Source: JBBTQZ01 sp038065435 (GTDB lineage Bacteria; Patescibacteriota; Minisyncoccia; Phycocordibacterales; WO2-35-19). Taken from it: DNA of 24,052 bases. Under the pieces are notes generated by a model. It was not told the origin of the DNA. It made no database searches and saw only the letters and a list, made by a program, of their open reading frames with translations. The translations under genes and the position numbers were made by a program. Below are positions 13,313-19,577 of the stretch, piece by piece (positions within the stretch are counted from its first letter, which is position 1; each line of letters starts with the position of its first letter). The DNA lies in assembly GCA_038065435.1 (NCBI GenBank), contig JBBTQZ010000005.1:1-24052 (forward strand). Reading direction: 5' to 3'.

Positions 13313-13972
13313 TTATTTTTTAGCGAAAATCTCGCCTTTATAAATCCACACCTTTATACCTATTTTACCGAGCGGCAAAAGAGCTTCGTAAAAAGCATAA
13401 TCTATATCCGCACGCAAAGTCTGAAGCGGTATTTGGCCAAGCTTTTTGGTCTCCACTCTTGCCATATTTGAACCACCCATTATTCCAGAAAGAGTCACCT
13501 TTACCCCCTTTACATCACGATTGGCATTGGCCTTCTCTATAGCCTGCTTTACCACTCTCCTGAATGGCAGTCTTTTCTCCAAACCCTCAGCTACCATTTG
13601 AGCCAATATCATAGCGTTTGATTCTGGATTTTTTATTTCTTTCACATCTATTTTAAGCTCTCCCTTTACTGTAACTTTATTTTTTCTCATAAATTTCAAT
13701 ACTGATTCACGGAGTTTGGTCATGCCCTCTCCACTACGACCAATTATCATGCCCGGACGAGAACTCTCTATGATTATACGGAAAGCTTTTTCGCTTCTCT
13801 CCATTTCTATGGAGCTGACGAAAAATCCTTTCAAGTGTTTTTTCAAAAATTCGGTTATGAGCACATCTCCACGTAGATTTTCTATATATTTACCTTTCAC
13901 TCCAAACCAACGACTTTTCCAGTCGCGTATTATACCTAGTCTGTGTGAATATGGGTGTACTACGTGGCTCAT
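13313..13972 (-). CDS. rpsC: Ribosomal protein S3
   Basis: A 219-residue S3 of typical length, at the mRNA entry channel. It begins MSHVVHPYSHRLGIIRDWKSRW. The KH type 2 domain shows RPGMIIGRSGEGMTKLR (about residues 73-89), and the C-terminal domain has MGGSNMARVETKKLGQIPLQTLRADIDYAF, here cited in pieces: MARVETKKLGQIPL and TLRADIDYAF. It lies 36 bases after rplV with an 18-base repeat in the spacer. Confidence 0.97.
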   Translation of the reverse strand: MSHVVHPYSHRLGIIRDWKSRWFGVKGKYIENLRGDVLITEFLKKHLKGFFVSSIEMERSEKAFRIIIESSRPGMIIGRSGEGMTKLRESVLKFMRKNKVTVKGELKIDVKEIKNPESNAMILAQMVAEGLEKRLPFRRVVKQAIEKANANRDVKGVKVTLSGIMGGSNMARVETKKLGQIPLQTLRADIDYAFYEALLPLGKIGIKVWIYKGEIFAKK

Positions 13973-13976
13973 GTTA

Positions 13977-13994
13977 ATTAAAAGATTGAAAATT
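13977..13994 (-). repeat. 18-base intercistronic repeat, copy before rpsC
   Basis: ATTAAAAGATTGAAAATT on the plus strand, identical to 13282-13299. It ends 4 bases before the rpsC ATG. The rest of the spacer is A/T only (AAAAAATTTAAAGATTAAG). Confidence 0.65.
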
Positions 13995-14008
13995 AAAAAA
14001 TTTAAAGA

Positions 14009-14350
14009 TTAAGCTTTTGAGATTGCTGAAAGAATAATTTTGACATGGCTAGTACGCTTGCGTACTGGATGAGCCGCTCCATGAGACACTGGGCGTCTAC
14101 GATAAAGTATACTACCTCCATCTACCGTTATAGATTTTACTTTGAGATCTTTGACTTCAAGCCCTAGATTCTTGGCGTTACTTACGGCAGAATTGAGCAG
14201 TTTATGAAGTGGTCCTGTCGCTTTTTTCGTAAGAAAAGTGAGTATATTACCCGCATCTCCAACTTTCTTGCCTCTTATACTACGAGCAACAACTCTCACC
14301 TTACGGGGCGATTGTCTATAATTATTCAGTTCTGCTGTTGCCTGATTCAT
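14009..14350 (-). CDS. rplV: Ribosomal protein L22
   Basis: A 113-residue L22 whose beta-hairpin lines the exit tunnel. Motifs seen are LNNYRQSPRKVRVVARSIRG, LLNSAVSNAKNLGLEVKDL, and the hairpin LYRRRPVSHGAAHPVRKRTSH followed by VKIILS. The length is normal. It is 12 bases downstream of rpsS. Confidence 0.97.
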   Translation of the reverse strand: MNQATAELNNYRQSPRKVRVVARSIRGKKVGDAGNILTFLTKKATGPLHKLLNSAVSNAKNLGLEVKDLKVKSITVDGGSILYRRRPVSHGAAHPVRKRTSHVKIILSAISKA

Positions 14351-14362
14351 AAATCTAAAATA

Positions 14363-14710
14363 TTACTTCTTATTACTCGTTTCCGCTGTCGCTTTGGCAC
14401 TCTTGGCCGCTGCTATTTCGGCTTCTTTAGCCTTTGTCTCGGCTTCTTTTTGCATTTTACCACCATGTTTTATGAACTTTTTAGTTGGTGAAAATTCACC
14501 GAGTCTGTGGCCAACCATATCTTCAGTAACGAACACTTCTATGTGACTTTTACCGTTATGTACTCCAAAAGTGAAGCCGACAAACTCAGGAGCGATGACG
14601 CAGGCTCTGGACCAAGTCTTAATAACCCCGGTATCCTCGGGTTTCTTACCTTCTACCTTTTTTATGACTCTGAGATCAACGTAAGGTCCTTTTTTAAGCG
14701 ATCGTGACAT
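14363..14710 (-). CDS. rpsS: Ribosomal protein S19 with a charged C-terminal tail
   Basis: A 115-residue S19. The core is conserved: MSRSLKKGPYVDLRVIKKVE at the start, IKTWSRACVIAPEFVGFTF, GKSHIEVFVTEDMVGHRLGEF, FSPTKKFIKHGGK. Standard S19 ends near there at about 92 residues; this one adds about 25 residues rich in Ala, Lys and Glu (KEAETKAKEAEIAAAK), probably helical. S19 tails approach the decoding-site tRNAs and inter-subunit bridges. It is the first gene of the ribosomal transcript. Confidence 0.96.
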   Translation of the reverse strand: MSRSLKKGPYVDLRVIKKVEGKKPEDTGVIKTWSRACVIAPEFVGFTFGVHNGKSHIEVFVTEDMVGHRLGEFSPTKKFIKHGGKMQKEAETKAKEAEIAAAKSAKATAETSNKK

Positions 14711-14728
14711 ATTTTAATATAATTTCAC

Positions 14729-14751
14729 TAAAATTAAACCCGCCAAGCGGG
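14729..14751 (-). terminator. Rho-independent terminator of argS
   Basis: CCCGC (14739-14743) and GCGGG (14747-14751) form a short GC stem with a 3-base loop; the minus strand continues TTTAATTTTAG. It lies about 60 bases after the argS stop. It is also the first element transcribed from the promoter of the ribosomal cluster. Confidence 0.75.
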
Positions 14752-14759
14752 ACTCAAAT

Positions 14760-14788
14760 ATACTATACGAATAGCCCCACAAAGTCAA
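14760..14788 (-). promoter_or_regulatory. rpsS: Promoter of the S19-L5 ribosomal cluster
   Basis: On the minus strand TTGACT (14788-14783) and TAGTAT (14765-14760) are separated by exactly 17 bases. The expected start is near 14753, immediately before the CCCGC/GCGGG hairpin, giving a leader of about 43 bases to the rpsS ATG. Confidence 0.65.
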
Positions 14789-14809
14789 ACTACCGTATAA
14801 CCCAATTTT

Positions 14810-16498
14810 CTACATCCTCTCTGGTACTTTGATACCAAGAAGGTGAAGGCCATTTTTGAGGATTTGGGCAACAGCTTGAGTAAGAGCTAGCTTGTAGGCC
14901 GATGCTTCTCTGTTAGCTTCATCAATTATTTTTTCACGCGCATAAAAGCTATTGAAGCCAGAAGCCAGCTCAACCAAATAAGTTACGAGGTAATGCGGAG
15001 CATATTCTTTGCCTGCCCGTTTCACAATCTCCGAAAACCTATAGAGCATTTTTTCTACTTCCTGAATTTCAAAATCTCCTGGTCTCTCTTCTTTCTCCCC
15101 CCTCATAAATCTAGGAGAGGAGTTGGGGTCTTCGACTCTGAGAGTCTCAGACTCGAATGAGGTGAGGTCTTGAGCTTTTCCCAAAACACTTTTTGCCCTG
15201 ACATAAGTATATTGCAAATATGGTCCCGAATCGCCTTCAAACGATATGCTTTTTTCAAAATCAAAAACTATATCTCCCCCTGCGGCTTGTCTTAGTATAG
15301 AGTACTTGATCGCCCCGATCGCTATAATTTCCGAAATCTGATTTTTTTCTTTGTCTGAAAATTCCCTGTCTTTTATTTTATCCAACACCCTCTCCTTCAC
15401 TTGGTCAATCAAATTCTCCGCAGTAATTATATTTCCTGTTCGGCTAGACATCTTGCCATCAGGCAATTTGAGCATGCCATGAGAGAGATGTTTTAATTTA
15501 CCCTTCAGCTCCGGAAAAACTTCTCCAATCGCCACCTCCACCACTTTGAAAAAACTATCTTGCTCATTGGCCGTTACGGTTATTGATTTTGTATAATCCG
15601 GCCACTTCTCTTTTTTTATTTTGGCCAGTCCGATTTCTTTGGCTTCATAAGTCGGCAGATCTTCTTTGTTCAAAAATACTCGGGTGTGAGTTTTCGGTTC
15701 AAAATTTTCGCCTCTAAAAACAACTGCCCCTTCCGACTCTTCAAAAATTTTACCTATATTCTCTTTTACAATTCGCTTCCCCAATTCCCCTGTTTCGCTT
15801 TCAAAAAAATGAAAATCGAAATGGCTATCTAACTTCTCATAAATTTTTTCAAAATTTTCCAAACTCTCTTTTCTACCCTGATCGTAAAGACTATTTATTT
15901 TTTCATCCGTTCGATTGTAGACTTTTTTATTTATTTCTACAATTTCTTCCTTATTTTTTTCAAAACCTTCAGCCCCATGAGCATAAGCGTCACCCCAGCT
16001 AAGTTCTGGCTTCTCCATCTTGCCCCAAATCGCCTTGGCCACATGAAGACCCACATCTCCATGATAACTAGCAATTCTCATTTCAGCCCCGTTCGCTTTA
16101 ATGATCCGTGCAACAGAATCACCAATAGTATTTGGCATCAAGTGTCCAATATGAAATTCTTTGAACGGGTTTTGTTGAGTGTGTTCAATAAAAACCTTCT
16201 CCCCTTCAAACAAATCTGTTTTGCCAAAATTTTCTCCTTCTTCAATAATTTTGGAAACCGAGTCTCCAAAAAACTCTTTTGAGAGATATACGTTCACAAA
16301 CGGACCAGCTACTTCCACCTTTTCTACTTCTGGAATCTTGTTGGCCTCAAGCTTCTGCACCAAGTCATTCTTCATTTTTGGAGAATGACTGAAAAAAGCA
16401 AAATCTCCGTTTTTCAAATCTTTTGGATGCACAAGCTGAAAACTTTCCTCCCCCAAAGTTTTTTTAACCCATTCTTCTATTTTTACCTTTATTTGCAC
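14810..16498 (-). CDS. argS: Arginyl-tRNA synthetase
   Basis: A 562-residue class I aminoacyl-tRNA synthetase charging tRNA-Arg. The N-terminal additional domain is followed by the HIGH motif (FHIGHL, residues 115-120), the KMSKS-type loop as KMSSRTGN (about 349-356), and the C-terminal DALR anticodon-binding domain (about residues 475-562, LASGFNSFYARE). The start is GTG with an in-frame TAA two codons upstream, so it cannot be longer. Between YLQYTYVRAKSVLGKA and VEKMLYRFSEIVKRAGKEY lies an atypical segment of about 30 residues (about 440-472) encoded by palindromic DNA (separate entry). It has its own terminator downstream. Confidence 0.96.
   Translation of the reverse strand: MQIKVKIEEWVKKTLGEESFQLVHPKDLKNGDFAFFSHSPKMKNDLVQKLEANKIPEVEKVEVAGPFVNVYLSKEFFGDSVSKIIEEGENFGKTDLFEGEKVFIEHTQQNPFKEFHIGHLMPNTIGDSVARIIKANGAEMRIASYHGDVGLHVAKAIWGKMEKPELSWGDAYAHGAEGFEKNKEEIVEINKKVYNRTDEKINSLYDQGRKESLENFEKIYEKLDSHFDFHFFESETGELGKRIVKENIGKIFEESEGAVVFRGENFEPKTHTRVFLNKEDLPTYEAKEIGLAKIKKEKWPDYTKSITVTANEQDSFFKVVEVAIGEVFPELKGKLKHLSHGMLKLPDGKMSSRTGNIITAENLIDQVKERVLDKIKDREFSDKEKNQISEIIAIGAIKYSILRQAAGGDIVFDFEKSISFEGDSGPYLQYTYVRAKSVLGKAQDLTSFESETLRVEDPNSSPRFMRGEKEERPGDFEIQEVEKMLYRFSEIVKRAGKEYAPHYLVTYLVELASGFNSFYAREKIIDEANREASAYKLALTQAVAQILKNGLHLLGIKVPERM
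15095..15170. repeat. Palindromic elements inserted in argS
   Basis: Two adjacent structures lie in frame. At 15095-15129 an imperfect C-rich inverted repeat (CTCCCCCCTC ... GGAGAGGAG) is followed by TTGGGGTC, like the L14-L24 element. At 15132-15156 a 25-base near-perfect palindrome has arms TCTGAGA/TCTCAGA around a single central G, extended by TCGA/TCGA beyond one mismatch. GAGGTGAGGTC follows. The encoded residues (TSFESETLRVEDPNSSPR) are polar and look like a surface loop. Confidence 0.65.
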
Positions 16499-16517
16499 CT
16501 CTTATTTATACCACTTA

Positions 16518-16559
16518 TACGACAAAAACAGAACGCCCAGCACCATAATAGTGCTGGGC
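16518..16559 (-). terminator. Rho-independent terminator of yvcK
   Basis: GCCCAGCAC (16535-16543) and GTGCTGGGC (16551-16559) form a perfect 9-pair stem with a 7-base loop; the minus strand continues GTTCTGTTTTTG. It begins 10 bases after the yvcK stop and lies between yvcK and argS. Confidence 0.85.
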
Positions 16560-16568
16560 ATATCCAAC

Positions 16569-17540
16569 CTAAAAATCAGCGATAACCGAAGCTATGCGTT
16601 CATGATGACGAATCATCAGACCATTACCATCATCTACACGGTCAACAAGATTTGCACCAACCCATTTCTTAGCCAAAGTCTGATCTGAAGAGGTAAATCT
16701 GACTGGGTAGCATTTTTCCTCTTCATATTCTGCTATAACTTCTTGATCAATTGATCCACTGTTGTAAATTGCATAATCCAAACTCTTTCCTGCATATTTA
16801 CAGACAGTTTCCACAAAGTCTAAGACCGAGTACCCATCCGTCTCTGCTTTTTTAGTCATAAGATTGACGCAGTAGATTAGCTTGGCCCCACTCTCGGCTA
16901 ATGCTTCTTTAAACCCCTCTGTGAGTAAATTGGGTATAAGCGAAGTGTAGATGTCTCCCGGACAAAAAACTATCTTGTCGGCATTTACTATTGCCTCGTA
17001 AGCATCTACAAATATACGGGCTTTCGGTTCTAGATACGCCCCCAAAATAGTCCGGTCATCATCTATCGAACGAGTATCTATGTTGCCCTCACCCTTGAGC
17101 AAAGAGCCGTCCGAAAGCTCTACGCAAAGCTCTGCATCATCTAGACTGACCGGTAATACTTTGCCCTGCACACCACAGAGTTTTGAGAGAGTATTTATAG
17201 CTAGAGGCAAGCTACCCTCTATCTCCGTGAGAGCAGTGAGCAAAATGTTACCGACAGTAGCTTTGTCTAGAGATGATTTACCATTCTCACCAAATCGATA
17301 CCCCATCAATTCACGCAAAGATGGCTCCATGTTGTCGTCTGACAGCGCAAGTATTGCTTGGCGAATGTCTCCAGGGGGCAAAACCCCTTGCTCATCTCGC
17401 AGAATACCCGAGTGACCGCCATGATCAAAAACCGTTTGAATAGTTGTGATATTTGGTCTCAAATGTTTCAAAAACCTAGCCACCCGATAAACTCCGCCAC
17501 CGCCACCAACAAGAACTATTGATTCGTTTCTTTTGAACAT
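16569..17540 (-). CDS. yvcK: YvcK/CofD-family gluconeogenesis and cell-shape factor
   Basis: A 323-residue protein of the YvcK branch of the CofD/2-phospho-L-lactate transferase superfamily. The glycine-rich nucleotide loop LVGGGGGVYRVARFL is at residues 10-24. VFDHGGHSGILRDEQGVLPPGDIRQ (cited as VFDHGGHSGIL and GVLPPGDIRQ) corresponds to the conserved VADDGGSSG...GVLPPGDIR block, and CPGDIYTSLIPNLL is the second signature. YvcK binds UDP-GlcNAc and supports growth on gluconeogenic carbon and cell-wall synthesis in Bacillus. The two acidic residues of DDGGSSG appear as D-H here. A strong Shine-Dalgarno and promoter precede it. It is divergent from the phosphatase gene. Confidence 0.88.
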   Translation of the reverse strand: MFKRNESIVLVGGGGGVYRVARFLKHLRPNITTIQTVFDHGGHSGILRDEQGVLPPGDIRQAILALSDDNMEPSLRELMGYRFGENGKSSLDKATVGNILLTALTEIEGSLPLAINTLSKLCGVQGKVLPVSLDDAELCVELSDGSLLKGEGNIDTRSIDDDRTILGAYLEPKARIFVDAYEAIVNADKIVFCPGDIYTSLIPNLLTEGFKEALAESGAKLIYCVNLMTKKAETDGYSVLDFVETVCKYAGKSLDYAIYNSGSIDQEVIAEYEEEKCYPVRFTSSDQTLAKKWVGANLVDRVDDGNGLMIRHHERIASVIADF

Positions 17541-17545
17541 TGCGT

Positions 17546-17551
17546 CTCCTT
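17546..17551 (-). promoter_or_regulatory. yvcK: Shine-Dalgarno of yvcK
   Basis: AAGGAG on the minus strand, 5 bases before the ATG. It fixes the start and is notable because most genes in the window lack one. Confidence 0.85.
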
Positions 17552-17569
17552 CTTATTAATTTGACTTGA

Positions 17570-17598
17570 ACGATAGCAAAAATGTTACTTTGAAACAA
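17570..17598 (-). promoter_or_regulatory. yvcK: Promoter of yvcK
   Basis: The minus strand has TTGTTT (17598-17593), a 17-base spacer, and TATCGT (17575-17570) preceded by TGC, which makes an extended -10. It would give a leader of about 23 bases. Confidence 0.45.
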
Positions 17599-17637
17599 GC
17601 TGAGGAGAAGCAGGGTCTTAATATATAGACAAGAAAA

Positions 17638-17646
17638 AAGGAGAGG
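17638..17646 (+). promoter_or_regulatory. Shine-Dalgarno of the histidine phosphatase gene
   Basis: AAGGAGAGG lies 7 bases before the ATG at 17654, a near-perfect match to the anti-SD. In the plus direction the 113-base intergenic region has TTGACT (17561-17566) but no good -10 at the correct distance. Confidence 0.8.
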
Positions 17647-17653
17647 CAGTATT

Positions 17654-18376
17654 ATGCAAAACAAAATCACCTTGGTGCTTATAAGGCATCCAAGGACTGA
17701 GGGTAACGAAGTTTCCAACAGCGAAATGGCGAAACTCGAGAGACCAAACCATCTCTTTCAACCAACAAAAGATGGGTTGGAACAAATGGAGAATGCCATT
17801 ACGGTGTATTACAATCTGATGGCAAAGTTGCCACTTTTTCCACTTTTTATTATGTGTTCCACCGCAGTGCGAACCAAAGTTGTGGCAAATAAATTTGCTG
17901 CTACTTTTGGTATCTTGGGTCTGCAGGTCATAGAAGACAGCAGACTGAATGAAAAGTGGGACGGCATTCTTCATTCCCTTTCTAAAGAAGAGATCGAGGC
18001 AAAATACCCAGAGCAGATAGATCTCCGCAAAAAATATGGGTGGTATCACTACAAGCCATTTGGCGGAGAGAACGGGCCAGATGTAGAAGTGAGAATAAAA
18101 AGCTTGCTTCAAGATATCACAAGTGTACCGATGCATATCGGCAAAACTATCGTCCTTTGTTCTCATGGCAACTGGCAACTTCTTTTTGAGAAGATTGCTC
18201 TCGGGCAATCTGCTAAAGAAGTGGAGGAGGCGAGAGAAAACAATCCGATACCAAACTGCGCAATATCAATCTACGATTTCTTCCCGCACGCAAGATTAGA
18301 CAGTTTTTTGCGCACCACAGAGATCAATCGCTATGCTCCTTGGCTAAATGCCACAGAACCTACATATTACGCCTGA
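17654..18376 (+). CDS. Histidine phosphatase superfamily protein
   Basis: A 240-residue phosphoglycerate-mutase-like phosphatase. The catalytic motif is RHPRTEGN (R11, H12), with Pro in place of the usual Gly; the second Arg is in CSTAVRT (R73), and the second catalytic His in CSHGNWQ (H171). The general acid is probably in EDSRLNEKWDG (around E94-E100). The substrate is unknown; relatives range from phosphoglycerate mutase to nucleotide and sugar phosphatases. It is divergent from yvcK and may share its control region. A strong Shine-Dalgarno and a downstream terminator frame it as a single-gene transcript. Confidence 0.88.
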   Translation: MQNKITLVLIRHPRTEGNEVSNSEMAKLERPNHLFQPTKDGLEQMENAITVYYNLMAKLPLFPLFIMCSTAVRTKVVANKFAATFGILGLQVIEDSRLNEKWDGILHSLSKEEIEAKYPEQIDLRKKYGWYHYKPFGGENGPDVEVRIKSLLQDITSVPMHIGKTIVLCSHGNWQLLFEKIALGQSAKEVEEARENNPIPNCAISIYDFFPHARLDSFLRTTEINRYAPWLNATEPTYYA

Positions 18377-18386
18377 GCTTTGCCCC

Positions 18387-18423
18387 AAAATGCTCTGGAC
18401 GCCTCGTCGTCTGGAGCATTTTT
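18387..18423 (+). terminator. Terminator between the phosphatase and exonuclease genes
   Basis: AATGCTCTGGACG (18389-18401) pairs with CGTCTGGAGCATT (18408-18420), 13 pairs including two G-U, with a 6-base loop, followed by TTTATTT. The preceding AAAA extends the stem and gives TTTT on the other strand, so it could work for both converging genes. Confidence 0.85.
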
Positions 18424-18976
18424 ATTTACTCTGCAATTCTTTGAAAAGCTCATAGGCAGTCATGGCACCGTTTATGGCAGAATGCGGATCAGGCTCAGGA
18501 GGCACGTCGAAGAGTTTGCAAGCAGTTTTGAGACTAAAACTTTCTTGATTTTTTAATCCTCTATCCCAAGCGATGGAAAGAAGATCTAATCGATCATGAT
18601 TTTCGAAAGTACTCATTGGATTGGTTACACCAAAACGAAAAAATGCTTCGTTTATAAATCCCCAATCAAAGCTGACATTATATGAACAAAAAAGGCAATC
18701 AGAGGTCTTTTCTCCATATATTTTCATAGCCTCTTTCAAACTTACTGCGTCCATCCATTTTTCCTCGCTATAGCCATTATAATCCAGAGCAGCTTGTTTG
18801 GCTGTTTCTATACGTTCTGGTTTTGTTTTACTCTGCCATTTATCTACAATCTCAAAAGTTAACGGGTCAAAGACCACCAATCCCACTTCCAGTATTTCGT
18901 GCACTCCAAACACATCACCACTAGTCTCCAAATCCGTCATTGCAATTTTTCTATTATTTGCTTTCATATCATTCAT
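18422..18976 (-). CDS. DnaQ-like 3'-5' exonuclease, catalytic Asp replaced
   Basis: A 184-residue single-domain RNase T/DnaQ-fold protein. Exo I is TDLETSG with D15 and E17; Exo II is NVSFDWGF with D104; Exo III has PHSAINGAMTAYEL with H165. In active DEDDh enzymes an Asp stands 5 residues after that His; here it is G170 (codon GGT, one change from GAT). So four of the five catalytic residues are present and the last metal ligand is missing. It may be inactive, weak, or use another residue (N169). An alternative start at M4 is possible. It follows the HD gene by 6 bases in a glyA-HD-exonuclease run. Confidence 0.85.
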   Translation of the reverse strand: MNDMKANNRKIAMTDLETSGDVFGVHEILEVGLVVFDPLTFEIVDKWQSKTKPERIETAKQAALDYNGYSEEKWMDAVSLKEAMKIYGEKTSDCLFCSYNVSFDWGFINEAFFRFGVTNPMSTFENHDRLDLLSIAWDRGLKNQESFSLKTACKLFDVPPEPDPHSAINGAMTAYELFKELQSK

Positions 18977-18982
18977 TTCAAA

Positions 18983-19576
18983 TTATCTCGCACCTTTTTT
19001 ATTTTGGAGCCACTTATCACTCAAAGCTTGATGCCAAGCATCAGGTCTGGTCTTCTTTATCTCATCCCACATTTTTTTGGCTGTTTTGGTATATAGTTTT
19101 TTAGCTCTCACTATTGGACGATGATCTTTTTGCATTTGTATAGCGGCTGGATCGCCCATTTTAAAGAGCTCTTTGAGTTCCAAATCAACATCTATATTGT
19201 CAGCATCCTTTACTATTTTTGCTTCCAGAGATTTTCTTTCATTATACTCTGCCAAAAGAGAAGTAGCTTCTTTTTCTAATTCAGTATTTTCAAAAATATG
19301 CTTTTCTGCCAATTCTTCGTGCCTAGTAACATAATCTCTGTGCATAAAAGCTATGTCCCCCGTTCGCGATTCAGCGATATCATGAATCAGGCAAATTTTT
19401 ATTACTTTTTCCACATTCGCTTTTTCGGCAACAGCTATTATCCAAGCGATCATGGTCATTCTAAAGATATGTTCTGATATATTTGCCACTTTACCAGTCA
19501 AAATCTGTTGCCACGCCCGATCTACTTTTCTCAAGCTCCCAATTTCAAACAAAAAATCAATATCGCGTTTAGCCAT
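18983..19576 (-). CDS. HD-domain phosphohydrolase (5'-deoxynucleotidase-like)
   Basis: A 197-residue HD protein of the HDDC2/YfbR type. Metal ligands are H36 (SEHIFRM), H65-D66 (CLIHDIAES) and a distal Asp in KIVKDADNIDVD (around 124). The HDIAE context and the DADNIDVDLELKELF block match HDDC2-type hydrolases, several of which dephosphorylate deoxynucleoside monophosphates. That fits the dNTP genes nearby but the substrate is inferred. It starts 1 base after the glyA stop, so it is co-translated with glyA. Confidence 0.88.
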   Translation of the reverse strand: MAKRDIDFLFEIGSLRKVDRAWQQILTGKVANISEHIFRMTMIAWIIAVAEKANVEKVIKICLIHDIAESRTGDIAFMHRDYVTRHEELAEKHIFENTELEKEATSLLAEYNERKSLEAKIVKDADNIDVDLELKELFKMGDPAAIQMQKDHRPIVRAKKLYTKTAKKMWDEIKKTRPDAWHQALSDKWLQNKKGAR

Positions 19577-19577
19577 T

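Noticed and set aside
17618..18208. A 196-codon open frame on the minus strand opposite the histidine phosphatase.
   Set aside because: It lies fully antisense to a gene with clear catalytic motifs, a strong Shine-Dalgarno and a terminator; its translation shows no recognisable domain.
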